Notes: generated by a model not told the origin, from the sequence alone. A stretch of DNA of 64,000 bases from Ktedonobacter racemifer DSM 44963 (GCF_000178855.1 NZ_ADVG01000001.1:744001-808000); one strand, 5' to 3'. Shown: positions 52,887 to 62,009, numbered from the stretch's first letter. Made by a program: numbers and translations.

Positions 52887-53369
52887 ATGCAACTTTCCGC
52901 CATACGGAAAACCCTATGTCTGGTTATGCTCAGCGCGATCGTCGCCGTTGCCTTAGTCATGGGAACGACAGCTAACGCCTCCGCAGCAAGCCTTACCCCC
53001 ACAAAAGCACAAACTCATGTAACCACTACATGGGGTGGCCCCGGTTGGGGCGGTGGCTATGGCTACGGACGCGGCTGGGGCGGCTATGGCTGGGGCGGCT
53101 ATGGCTACGGACGCGGCTTTGGCTTCGGTCGCGGCTTCTATGGAGGCGGCTTCTACGGCGGCCGTGGCTTCTATGGACGCGGCTTTGGCTTCGGTCGTGG
53201 CTTCTACGGGGGCGGCTTCGGTCGTGGCTTCTACGGGGGCGGCTTCGGTCGTGGCTTTGGCTTCGGTCGTGGCTTCGGCTTCGGTCGTGGCTTCGGCGGT
53301 GGCTTCGGCGGCCGTGGCTTCGGAGGCCGTGGCTTTGGCGGTGGCTTCGGTGGCCGTGGCTTCCGCTAG
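52887..53369 (+). CDS. Secreted Gly/Phe/Arg/Tyr-repeat protein, second copy
   Basis: A 160-residue paralogue with a signal peptide (IRKTLCLVMLSAIVAVALVMG, cleavage near ANASA) and a conserved 20-residue start of the mature chain, SLTPTKAQTHVTTTWGG, shared with the third gene. The rest is GYGRGWGGYGW and RGFGFGRGFYGGGFGRG-type repeats, with more Tyr and Trp than the first copy. Basic and aromatic-rich, so it may bind polyanions or self-assemble. Function unknown. Confidence 0.85.
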   Translation: MQLSAIRKTLCLVMLSAIVAVALVMGTTANASAASLTPTKAQTHVTTTWGGPGWGGGYGYGRGWGGYGWGGYGYGRGFGFGRGFYGGGFYGGRGFYGRGFGFGRGFYGGGFGRGFYGGGFGRGFGFGRGFGFGRGFGGGFGGRGFGGRGFGGGFGGRGFR

Positions 53370-53575
53370 CCAGCAGAGGTCAGCTCTTAAGACCAGATCA
53401 GACAATTACACATGCAAAACCAATGCTGGCGTGACCCTGGAGGCCACGCCAGATGGTAAGTGAAGCGGTATAAGCGCACCGCTTCCAGCAGTCCGACTCC
53501 AGCCGTTTTCTCAAGGCGTGACTGGAATCGGCACCTGACAAAGCACATTCCCAAGCAGAGGGAAAGGAGTGAACA

Positions 53576-53848
53576 ATGGCACTTTCAACTCTCCGCAAGG
53601 CTGTCTGTCTCGTTATGCTTAGCGGTGTTGTAGCAGTAGCGCTATTGTTTGGAAGCATCCATACCGCTTCCGCGGCCAGCCTGGCCCCCACGAAAGCACA
53701 AACTCATGCCACCGCACAATGGGGTGGCGGCATTGGCAGCAGCATTGGCAGCAGCTATAACGTTAGCTACATCTATAGCGTTAGCTACAGCTATAACGTT
53801 AACCACAGCTTCTATCGCACCTGCTGGTACGGCTGCCACTACTGGTAA
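53576..53848 (+). CDS. Small secreted protein related to the Gly-rich pair
   Basis: A 90-residue protein with the same signal peptide type (LRKAVCLVMLSGVVAVALLFG) and the same mature start (SLAPTKAQTHATAQWGG), but the repeat body is replaced by Ser/Tyr/Asn/Val-rich sequence (SSIGSSYNVSYIYSVSYSYN) and a C-terminal RTCWYGCHYW with two Cys. It shares the leader and spacer of the second copy while carrying an unrelated cargo, as seen in module shuffling. AAAGGAGTGAAC precedes the ATG. Confidence 0.8.
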   Translation: MALSTLRKAVCLVMLSGVVAVALLFGSIHTASAASLAPTKAQTHATAQWGGGIGSSIGSSYNVSYIYSVSYSYNVNHSFYRTCWYGCHYW

Positions 53849-53876
53849 GCACCTGCCAGACCTATAAGCACAACGA

Positions 53877-53911
53877 GGGAGGCGAGCGTCTCAGACGCTC
53901 CCTCCCATTTT
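53877..53911 (+). terminator. Terminator after the third secreted-protein gene
   Basis: GGGAGG-C-GAGCGTCT pairs with AGACGCTC-CCTCCC, followed by ATTTTTAT: a classical intrinsic terminator. Confidence 0.85.
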
Positions 53912-53921
53912 TATGCCCCTT

Positions 53922-55055
53922 TTAAAATTTGGTAGTGACTCCGGAAGGGGGTGATAGAATAGAGAGGAGGAGGTGAACGATGAACAAGCGAGAAGCAGAG
54001 GAGCAGAGCAGTCTGCCAACGTGTCCCAATCCCGCATGCTCAGGGCCGCGCGTTGTGCGCAATGGCAGCCACCGGGGACGGCAACGGTATCTGTGCCGCA
54101 CCTGTAAGACGTACTTTGGAGCAACGCAAGGCACGCCGATGTATGGGTTGAAGACGCCTGCCCCCGAGGTAGCGCAAGCGCTCTTGGTGGTGATGCGGCG
54201 CGGCAGCTTGCGGGCTGCCGAGGAGATCACCGGGCACAAATACGAAACGATCAGTGTCTGGCTCAAGCGAGCAGCAGAGCATGCCGAGGCCCTGACGCAG
54301 GTGATGGCTTGCGATCTGCACGTGAGCCAGGTGGAAATCGATGAGTTCTGGTCGTTTGTCCAGAAAAAAAGGGGACTGAAGGGGCGTCCGACGAAGGAGC
54401 ACGCTGGGCTTGCCTCGTCCAAGATCGAGAGAGCCGCTTCGTGGTTGCCAGTGCCACCGGACCGCTGGGCGAGAACCTGATGACGCGGGCCGTCAGCAGG
54501 ACGGTCCTGCGAACCCATCGCCGCCCGCTCTGCTGGTTTAGTGATGGCTGGCATGGCTATGTGGCCATTCTCCATCGTGCCTATCGCCAACCCCAGTCGC
54601 GTCAGGGCAAAACCGGACGGCGCAAGTTGGTGGTGCCTGACACCGTGTCGTTGACGCAAACAGTCAAACACCGTGATGAGCATGGACGCCTCCTGTCAGT
54701 AGCAATCCGCATGGCGATGGGAGCAAGCCAGGGACCCGCCGGGACCGTGCACGTGGAGCGACTTCATGGAGCGTTGCGTGATCGGTTGAATGCGCTGACC
54801 CGCAAGACGCATGCTTTTGCCAAACGAGACGCGACCTGGGATGCGCTGGTCGGCTTGCAGATCTTCGATCACAATTTCCATCGGGCTCATTACGCTCTAC
54901 GCCTGCCGCTTCAGATTGTCGATGGCGTTCATCGCTATCACCATCGATCTCCAGCAATGGCTCTGGGCGTGACTGATCATCTCTGGTCCTTCCAAGACTT
55001 GTTGACTACTCGACTCCCTATCACCTCTTAGAGGAGTCACTACCTAAAATTTTGT
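53922..55055 (+). mobile_element. IS1-like insertion sequence
   Basis: Terminal inverted repeats AAATTT-GGTAGTGACTCC (left, 53925-53942) and GGAGTCACTACC-TAAAATTT (right, 55033 onward). About 1.13 kb and one transposase expressed across a -1 frame change. The target duplication could not be fixed because both flanks are AT-rich. Confidence 0.8.
53980..55031 (+). CDS. IS1-like transposase produced by -1 frameshift
   Basis: Frame 1 (53980-54480) has the zinc-finger start (CPNPAC...CRTCKTYFG), a helix-turn-helix and VSQVEIDEFWSFVQKK. At A7-GGGG (54364-54374) a -1 slip moves into the frame that reads EGARWACLVQDRESRFVVAS and on to the catalytic end (HVERLHGALRDRLNALTRKT; FDHNFHRAHYALRLP). Both frames are open without stops through the switch. 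IS1 makes InsAB' by exactly such a -1 slip at an A-run, so the element may be functional and not broken. Confidence 0.85.
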
Positions 55056-55068
55056 CATAAAATTTGTC

Positions 55069-55138
55069 ATACAGAGAAAACCAGAGCTACCACGGTGACG
55101 GCACGCCGTCACCGTGGTAGCTCTGGTTTTCTCTGTAT
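55069..55138. terminator. 34-bp perfect hairpin
   Basis: Arms 55069-55102 and 55105-55138 pair perfectly with a 2-nt spacer. It lies immediately outside the IS1-like right end; the gene that it originally served is unclear. Confidence 0.8.
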
Positions 55139-55342
55139 ACTAACGCTTGAGCTTGGTTGACCCTCTATAACAATAGAGAGCAGACATAGCGAAGACTCAT
55201 CTACGGATAACAGCTATGGCTCCTGGGATGGTTTTGTAGAGCGAACCTTGTAGCGTGCATCAGCACATCCGCACCCATCACTATAAGAAAAGCAAATTGT
55301 CATCCTCACCGTCAGAGATGACACAGTGGAAAGGAACAGAGA

Positions 55343-55888
55343 ATGTCGCGTTCGTGCATCCAGAAAAGCACATGCATATTCGCTATCACCAGCCTCTTCC
55401 TCCTCTACATGGCCTTTGGACATACGACATCCGTTCACGCCTCCAGCCTTACACCTGGACGGGCCAATCTGCCTCAGAGCCACCAGGACTATCCTATGGG
55501 CTCTAAAGGGTCACCACGCGCCCTCTCAATCTGCTCCACCTTTATCATTCTCGCCGTCGATGGCAAGAATAGTACCAACATGACCGTCAATGTCAATCGC
55601 GACTTCGAGCTTGAGCTTGAGAAGAATGCCAACTGCATCCTCAAGATCAGTGGTAAAGGCTATCACCACCACCATCATCACGGTATGATGAAGCGTGGTG
55701 GCTGGATGAAGAGCGATCCCTCCGACATGAGCGAGCAGAGCAGCTCGATGTCTGACGCCAGCCAGGCCACCGAAGCCAGTGCTCCTACGGCTCCTAGCGC
55801 GCCCAACACCGCGTCTAACGCGCCCAGCACCACCTACAGCCCGGAGATGAACGCTCCTGCAATCACCAGCGTCACTCCTAATCAATAA
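55343..55888 (+). CDS. Secreted protein with natural hexahistidine run
   Basis: A 181-residue protein with a signal peptide (STCIFAITSLFLLYMAFG, cleavage near TSVHASS) and a mature start (SSLTPGRANLP) reminiscent of the Gly-rich family's SLTPTKA. A beta-rich core (STFIILAVDGKNSTNMTVNV ... CILKISGKGY) leads to HHHHHHGMMKRGGWMK, and the C-terminus is disordered and Ser/Ala/Pro/Thr-rich. The His run and Met pair could bind Cu, Ni or Zn. Family not recognised. Confidence 0.7.
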   Translation: MSRSCIQKSTCIFAITSLFLLYMAFGHTTSVHASSLTPGRANLPQSHQDYPMGSKGSPRALSICSTFIILAVDGKNSTNMTVNVNRDFELELEKNANCILKISGKGYHHHHHHGMMKRGGWMKSDPSDMSEQSSSMSDASQATEASAPTAPSAPNTASNAPSTTYSPEMNAPAITSVTPNQ

Positions 55889-55921
55889 CGCTCACATCCA
55901 CATCTATATACACGCTCACAG

Positions 55922-55952
55922 GACGCGCCTACACTCAATGTGTAGGCGCGTC
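55922..55952 (+). terminator. Terminator hairpin
   Basis: A 13-bp perfect stem GACGCGCCTACAC with its complement and a TCAAT loop, downstream of the His-run protein gene. Confidence 0.7.
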
Positions 55953-56122
55953 TTCGCCTCCTATACCTCGACGATTCGCGTCCAATTTTGTGACGTTATG
56001 CAGCTCTTTTCCACTGTCCCTGCAAATACGTTGCCTTTTTGTCTATTCACATGCAATAATGCTTTTAATCGGGTATACTCCCTCAACATATATACCCATG
56101 GCAAGGAAGCGAGGCATCTATT

Positions 56123-58735
56123 GTGAAATTGTGGCGCTATAACCGCGCATTTGAAACCCTGGGACAGCGCTATGAGCTCCTGGGCTCTCTGGGTAGCGGC
56201 GGCATGGCCGATGTCTGCCTGGCCTGGGATGAGCACGACCAGCGCGAGGTCGCCATCAAGGTCATCAAGCCCGACGAGCTTGATCAGCGCACACTGGATC
56301 GCTTTGTGAAGGAGGCCGCCAAGGTCGCGCAGTGGAAACATCCCAACATCCTACATATCTATAGCGACCTCAAACTTGAGCTGGTTGACCCCACGCGCGG
56401 CTCAATGATTCCTTATATAGTAATGGAATATGCCGCCGGGGGCGACCTGCATAAACGCCTCCGTCCAGGCCAGCCCTACCCGCTCAATAAAATTCTGACC
56501 CTCGCGCCCCAGCTCTGTAGCGCCGTGGCCTATGCCCACGCCCATGGTGTGATTCATCGCGATCTCAAGCCGCTAAACATTCTCTTTCGCGCCCTCCCCG
56601 ATGGCTCAGAGCAGGCCGTGCTGAGCGACTTTGGCCTGGCGGTCGAGGTCAGCGCGACCCATCACACCTTCCCCGGCGGGGGCACACTCCCCTATATGGC
56701 TCCGGAGCAGTTCCGGGGCGGCGCCCTCCCTCAGAGCGATATCTTCGCCCTGGGCGTAATCCTCTACCAGCTCTGCACCGGGCGCCTCCCCTTCCGCCAC
56801 ACCCTCTTCGAGGTTGGACGCGACCTGGCACGCCAGCAACAGCTCACGCCTCCGCCCAGGCCCAGCAGTCTTCAGCCCCTCCTCTCGCCCGACCTGGATG
56901 CCGTCATCCTGCGCGCCCTCGCCCACGATCCCACACAGCGCTACCAGGATGCGGAGGCTCTTTGGGATGATTTTAGAAGTGTGGCACACACGAATAAGGG
57001 ATCAATCCCACCTTCCAGGTCCGACCCTAAAGAGCACATGGTACGCGGTTACTCAATGGGGGCATACCTGGACAGAGAATCGATCACACCTGTCCGCTAT
57101 TTATTTATAGAGGATGTGGAGGAGAGTGATATAGAGAGCAGCGGTGAAAATCTATCCATCACACCTGCTCCCAAATTGCGTCCAAAGCCCCGACCGGTCG
57201 TGCTACCATCCTCCGCCCGCCGCTCGCGTTCCGGCATGGAAAACTCACCGATCACACCTGCTCTCCGACCGACGCTGCTAAAGCACGCGTCTACATATAA
57301 TGGTACGGGGCGTGTCGTGCCCATTCTATTGGCCGCACTCCTGGTTCTCATCCTCGTTACAGGTGTGATCTTTGCCCTTCCCGGCCTGCGCGACGTGTCA
57401 GGCCCCATCGCGACCCTCCTGAACGGCAACCGCGCCACCATCGCCCTGACCACCTCCAGCCACCTTGAGCAACATACCTACCAGGTAACCGGCGTCCCCA
57501 CCAATCCCGACGCCGCCCAGTCCCAGGTCCAGGCCCACCCGCTTACCACCAGCGCCCAATCCACCACCCAGACCATCCAGGGCACCGGCAAAAAACAAAC
57601 AGCAGGAACGAGAGCAACAGGAATACTCACATTCTTTAATGGATCATTCACCACGCCTTTTGTAGTAGCCAGTGGAACACAAGTATCAACGCCAAATGGA
57701 TTAACAGCAATCACCGATGCGCCAATAAGCATTCCTGCCGCTGATCCTAATCGCCAAGTTAATGGTCAAGGTACTATTACAGCTCACATAACACAAACAG
57801 GAACACAAGGAAATATTCCAGCTTTAACAATAAACAAAATATGTTGTAAAACGGATAACAGTGTTTTTGTCAAAAACGCTAATCCTTTCACTGGTGGACA
57901 GGACCCGCAAAACTATACCTTTGTCACGCAACAGGATGTGGATGGTGTGAGCGGAGGGCTTCAGAATAGCGCGCAGGCGCAGGCCCTTCAGCAGCTACAC
58001 GGGATGCTTCAGGGCGGCGAGGAGATGGCGGGCGACCCACAATGCAAAAATACGATCAATTACACTAACCCCATCGGCGATACTGGGGCCAATGTCGCCA
58101 GCACCACCATCAGTGTGACCGTTAGCTGTAACGCCTTCACCTATTCTCGACAGCAGATGCAAGGCCTGGTCGCGCCCCAGCTCCAGGACAAGGCTAACAA
58201 CGATCTAGGTGCTGGCTATAAATTGATTGGGCAGATCCAGACGCGCCCCGTCCAACAGCGCCAGAACGGCGATACCGTCACCTGGGTCATAGAGGCGCAG
58301 GGCACCTGGGCCTACCAGTTCGACGTCACCGCTCAGCAAGCCCTGGCCCGTCTCATCGCCGGCAAGAACCCTGCCGAGGCCCAAACCCTGCTCCAGAACA
58401 CCCATGGCGTCGCCCGCGCCAACATCCAATTCAACGGCGCAACCCTGCCCAACGATCCCAACCAGATCACCTTTACCATCACCAACCAGCCAAAACCAGC
58501 TCCACAAGCGTTTAATCCTATGGGGCAAACCATGTTTATGCCCTATTCGCAACGCACCCATTTCCCTTTCGGGAATCCCATAGGCGCCACGTTTACGGCG
58601 CGCCGATTTATCATCGGCTGCTCTAATCTACCCTTCACGCATCAATGTCCCCTGGGCAAAACGCCCTCTCCGCCATTTTTTGCATGGTGCCAGGGGAACG
58701 AAACGCGTTTCAGGATGTGTATTGCCTTCATGTGA
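56123..58735 (+). CDS. Ser/Thr protein kinase with large extracellular domain
   Basis: 870 residues. The PknB-like kinase domain (about 15-290) has GSGGMADV, the ATP lysine Lys46 (VAIKVIK), HRDLKPLN, DFG and APE. A disordered linker and one membrane helix (about 394-415) lead to an ectodomain of about 390 residues resembling baseplate-J-like folds, closely related to that of the next gene. The DNA of residues 490-600 (about 57595-57900) is strikingly AT-rich. The last ~60 residues (from about 811) are encoded inside a 230-bp palindromic unit and resemble nothing in the paralogue. GTG start with a weak GGAAG..GAGG site. Confidence 0.9.
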   Translation: MKLWRYNRAFETLGQRYELLGSLGSGGMADVCLAWDEHDQREVAIKVIKPDELDQRTLDRFVKEAAKVAQWKHPNILHIYSDLKLELVDPTRGSMIPYIVMEYAAGGDLHKRLRPGQPYPLNKILTLAPQLCSAVAYAHAHGVIHRDLKPLNILFRALPDGSEQAVLSDFGLAVEVSATHHTFPGGGTLPYMAPEQFRGGALPQSDIFALGVILYQLCTGRLPFRHTLFEVGRDLARQQQLTPPPRPSSLQPLLSPDLDAVILRALAHDPTQRYQDAEALWDDFRSVAHTNKGSIPPSRSDPKEHMVRGYSMGAYLDRESITPVRYLFIEDVEESDIESSGENLSITPAPKLRPKPRPVVLPSSARRSRSGMENSPITPALRPTLLKHASTYNGTGRVVPILLAALLVLILVTGVIFALPGLRDVSGPIATLLNGNRATIALTTSSHLEQHTYQVTGVPTNPDAAQSQVQAHPLTTSAQSTTQTIQGTGKKQTAGTRATGILTFFNGSFTTPFVVASGTQVSTPNGLTAITDAPISIPAADPNRQVNGQGTITAHITQTGTQGNIPALTINKICCKTDNSVFVKNANPFTGGQDPQNYTFVTQQDVDGVSGGLQNSAQAQALQQLHGMLQGGEEMAGDPQCKNTINYTNPIGDTGANVASTTISVTVSCNAFTYSRQQMQGLVAPQLQDKANNDLGAGYKLIGQIQTRPVQQRQNGDTVTWVIEAQGTWAYQFDVTAQQALARLIAGKNPAEAQTLLQNTHGVARANIQFNGATLPNDPNQITFTITNQPKPAPQAFNPMGQTMFMPYSQRTHFPFGNPIGATFTARRFIIGCSNLPFTHQCPLGKTPSPPFFAWCQGNETRFRMCIAFM

Positions 58736-58785
58736 TGAATCGGCGCGCCGTAAACGTGGCACCTATGGTTATCGGGAAATTGGGT
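58556..58785. repeat. 230-bp palindromic unit overlapping the kinase 3' end
   Basis: The main arms 58579-58608 and 58738-58767 pair over 30 bp with one G-U difference. Outer arms (CCCATTTCCC/GGGAAATTGGG) and an inner TCCCCTGG/CCAGGGGA stem extend it. Size and nested arms suggest a MITE or similar palindromic mobile unit. Confidence 0.75.
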
Positions 58786-59016
58786 TCGGCCTTGAAGCCC
58801 GGCAAACGGGCGGTGCGTGATACCAACAATGGTTAGTGGACTCATGAGTCTTAATAAAGAAGCACTTATAAGCCAATTTTCATGTACGGGAACATCGCTC
58901 CGCGCGCCCATGCGCGTTGCCTTCGGGTACGTGGGTATGTACGAGAAGAGCTCGATATAGTACAATATCTGCGGAGCGAGAAGAAACCGACTTTGAAGGA
59001 TTCAGAGGTTTGTACA

Positions 59017-61902
59017 ATGAGACAAGGAAATGGCTCGGATGTGTTGGGGCCTAATGATCCCCGCAGCCAGAAGATAGGCATGATCTATGTAACGGCCAAT
59101 GATGAGCATAAAAATGTGCTTACAGCGATCCTTACCCAGGAAAAGGTCGGCCGCGAGAGGATTGCGGTTGTTTTGCCAGCCCAGAATAAAGCTTTTCAGC
59201 GCCCGGCGGACTTTGATGGCCTCAAGTCACTCCGCAAGAAGCTGCATGCCCAGGTTGTATTTGTGGCTCCCAGCGGTTCGCCTCCCGCCAATTTCGCTCG
59301 CCATCGCAACTTCACGGTTTTCTCATCGCTTGAAGGCTTTACGCAATCACTTGAGGAGACGCCAGCCGCCGAGGCAGAACCCAAACCCACTGGCTTCCTG
59401 GGTGGCATCTTTAAGCGCGGCGAGAAGAAGAGCGCCACGCCTGCTAAGAAGAATACTCCTCTGACTACGTCATCCGCAGGCCAAGACGCCAACGAGCCAC
59501 CATCGGGAAGCGGTCGCCGTAAATCGCAAGAGGTCAATCCAGTTGTGCTGGGCGGAGCTGCCGCCGCGGCAGGGGCCACTATGGCCTCGCGTCCTCCACA
59601 GCGGGAGGCGCAGCAACTTCCACGCATCGTCGATGCCGAGCCTGTTAGCCCGAGCAAGGCTGCCCCTACCAGGGCTACAACTATCAATAACGGGCCACTG
59701 GATGATTCCGACTTTGATGAGGTGGCAAACACGCCGAACCTGGACGAGGATGCCGAGCCTATCAGTCCCGTGAAGGGGAGGCCACAGCCACTCGACTTCG
59801 ATCCGGCCTTTGACGATGCGGGTGACCTGCTGGCCCCTCCCACGCCTGAGCAAATGGATGAGCAGTTCGGCGATAAAGGACCTGGCCTCCAGCGCGCTGG
59901 CATGATGCGCGCCGAGGACTATGAGACCGTCGATATGCCATTGGAGGACGACGAGGCAACCCCACGCCCCTTCAGCCTGCGGCGTGAGACCCCACCAGCG
60001 CCACGCCCATCGCGTGAGCTGCAAGAAGCTGGCCCCAGGCGCCGGACCACTGGTAAGACAGACCGCGGCAAGACTGGCCGGGGACGCATCTCGCCGCGTG
60101 ATGAGAACGAAGAAGGCACAGGAAGAGGCGCGGGCCTGGCAGGACTGGGCGCCGCGGCCGTCGTGGGTGGCGCGCTAGGCGCGAAGGCCACGTCCAACTC
60201 CAGATCTGGCGCGCCAGAGCCAGAACCCATCGAACTGACAGTAGCTCCGCGCAGGCGCACCACCGTCAATCTCAAGAGCGCCAATCCCGAGGGTGCGGCA
60301 ACCGCCGCCGCCCTCGCGAGCAAGCGACGCCCCAGCGGCAAAATTGACAAGAAGAATGTGAACGACGATCCGGCAACCCGCACCTCTAAGCGCAATAGCG
60401 GTAAGATAGTCGCGGCTGGCGCGGCTGGGGCCGCCGCTGGCCTTGCAGCGGGCGAGGCCCTTGCCAGCGGTTCTCGCAACACTGGCAAGACCGCCGCCGT
60501 TGGTGCGGGTACTGGAGCGGCAACGCTGCCTAATAACGGTGGAGGCGGTGGACTGCCACCAACGCGTGGCGGTGGCGGCGGTCGTGGCGGTGGCGGCGGA
60601 CGCTTCCAACCCAACCAGCGCCAGAAGCGCCGTGGCCTGCCCTGGGTCATCGTGGCTGTAGTTGTGCTCGTCCTCCTGGCGGCCTGCGGCATGACGGCCT
60701 ACGCCCAGCCCGCCCTGCGTACCCAGGTCCTGCACGCCATCACGGGCCAATCCCCGGCGACGGTAACGATCACACCTGATAGCCAGCTCGTCAAGAATGA
60801 CTACATCGTCAATGGCGTGACGACTAATCCCGACCCGGCCAAGCTGGAGGTCTCGGCCCGCCAGATCTCCGCGACCGTGCAATCCAACACCAGGACCGTC
60901 AACGGCAGCGGTCACAAGCAAACGCCAGGAACGCGCTCTTCTGGTGTGCTTACCTTTGTAAATGGATCATCTAACTCATTCTCACTGGCCGGTGGAACGC
61001 TTATCACTACTAACGGAGGCCATGTTACCGTCGTCACCGATTCGCTAGTCGTTATCCCTCCCGCTAATCAGAGCGCGGGTGTTTTCGGCACAGCCACCGT
61101 CAACGCGCACGCAGCCGATCCGGGTGCCAATGGCAACATCGGCGCCATGACCATCAATAAAAATTGCTGCACTGGCGGGAACTCTATTCTCGTGAAGAAT
61201 ACGGGTGGCTTTAGCGGCGGCCAGGACCCGCAGAACTATACCTTTGTCACAACTGACGAGGCTGGCAAAGTGGCGAATGATCTGCAAACCCAGGCCACGC
61301 AAAGCGCCCTGACCAAGCTACGCGGGCAGATACAGAGCGGCGAGGAGATGGCAAGCAATCCGCAGTGCCAACCAACGGCACCGAAGTATAGCCAACCCAT
61401 CGGCGATACTGGGGCCAATGTACCTTCGACCAGTGTCAGTGTCAGCGTGACCTGTACGGCCCAAGTCTATAACAGGCAACAGCTCCAGAGCCTGGTCGCG
61501 AGCAAGCTCCAGGATAAGGCCAATACCGACCTGGGTAGCGGCTACAAGCTGGTTGGCAAGATCCAGACACGCGCCGTTCAGCAGCGCCAGAATGACAAAG
61601 GCATCTCCTGGGTCATGGAGGCGCGAGGCATCTGGGTCTACCAGATCACGACCAGCATTGAGCAGGAGTTGGCCCGGCATATCGCGGGGAAACACGTCAA
61701 CGAGGCCCAGACCATCCTGAGCAGTACCAAGGGCGTAGGCAAGGTCAATAATATCCAGGTCGACGGCGATACCCTGCCAGGCGATCCCAACCAGATCACC
61801 TTTACCATTCAGAACATCGAGGGTCTGGGCGACGTTCCCCCAGGCCAGGGCACACCCACCGTTACCGCACCAACCCAACCCGCCCAGGGAGGGAAAGGGT
61901 AA
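59017..61902 (+). CDS. Membrane protein with kinase-type ectodomain, no kinase domain
   Basis: About 961 residues. The N-terminus (KIGMIYVTANDEHKNVLTAILTQEKVGRERIAVVLP...) is a compact alpha/beta domain of unknown type. A long disordered part rich in Ala/Pro/Arg/Gly follows, including SGRRKSQEVNPVVLGGAAAAAG and a Gly/Arg run near residue 520. One membrane helix (WVIVAVVVLVLLAACGMTA) leads to an ectodomain very similar to that of the upstream kinase: matching blocks include CCTGGNSILVKN, GGQDPQNYTFVT, GEEMASNPQC, PIGDTGANV and LQDKANTDLGSGYKL. The ATG at 59017 has AGAGG upstream. It probably works with the flanking kinases. Confidence 0.85.
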   Translation: MRQGNGSDVLGPNDPRSQKIGMIYVTANDEHKNVLTAILTQEKVGRERIAVVLPAQNKAFQRPADFDGLKSLRKKLHAQVVFVAPSGSPPANFARHRNFTVFSSLEGFTQSLEETPAAEAEPKPTGFLGGIFKRGEKKSATPAKKNTPLTTSSAGQDANEPPSGSGRRKSQEVNPVVLGGAAAAAGATMASRPPQREAQQLPRIVDAEPVSPSKAAPTRATTINNGPLDDSDFDEVANTPNLDEDAEPISPVKGRPQPLDFDPAFDDAGDLLAPPTPEQMDEQFGDKGPGLQRAGMMRAEDYETVDMPLEDDEATPRPFSLRRETPPAPRPSRELQEAGPRRRTTGKTDRGKTGRGRISPRDENEEGTGRGAGLAGLGAAAVVGGALGAKATSNSRSGAPEPEPIELTVAPRRRTTVNLKSANPEGAATAAALASKRRPSGKIDKKNVNDDPATRTSKRNSGKIVAAGAAGAAAGLAAGEALASGSRNTGKTAAVGAGTGAATLPNNGGGGGLPPTRGGGGGRGGGGGRFQPNQRQKRRGLPWVIVAVVVLVLLAACGMTAYAQPALRTQVLHAITGQSPATVTITPDSQLVKNDYIVNGVTTNPDPAKLEVSARQISATVQSNTRTVNGSGHKQTPGTRSSGVLTFVNGSSNSFSLAGGTLITTNGGHVTVVTDSLVVIPPANQSAGVFGTATVNAHAADPGANGNIGAMTINKNCCTGGNSILVKNTGGFSGGQDPQNYTFVTTDEAGKVANDLQTQATQSALTKLRGQIQSGEEMASNPQCQPTAPKYSQPIGDTGANVPSTSVSVSVTCTAQVYNRQQLQSLVASKLQDKANTDLGSGYKLVGKIQTRAVQQRQNDKGISWVMEARGIWVYQITTSIEQELARHIAGKHVNEAQTILSSTKGVGKVNNIQVDGDTLPGDPNQITFTIQNIEGLGDVPPGQGTPTVTAPTQPAQGGKG

Positions 61903-61962
61903 ATGAATGAATCGATTGTGTTCGAGGCTTTGCCTCGAACACAATCGATTCATTCATTTACC
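61898..61962 (+). terminator. 31-bp perfect hairpin
   Basis: Arms 61898-61928 and 61932-61962 pair perfectly around TTT. The stop codon at 61900-61902 lies inside the arm. Confidence 0.85.
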
Positions 61963-62009
61963 TGACACGGGTAAGGCACCAAATAACTTGGAAAGGAACA
62001 TTGCTGCCA

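Noticed and set aside
52953..53405. Ala/Glu/Thr-repeat minus-strand protein
   Set aside because: Mirror image of the Gly-rich coding repeats; it lacks a start signal, while the plus frame has a signal peptide.
53922..54683. 253-residue minus-strand frame
   Set aside because: Antisense shadow of the IS1-like transposase, and it includes the terminal inverted repeat.
59196..60921. Several long minus-strand frames rich in Ala/Arg/Pro
   Set aside because: Shadows of the low-complexity linker of the 961-residue membrane protein.
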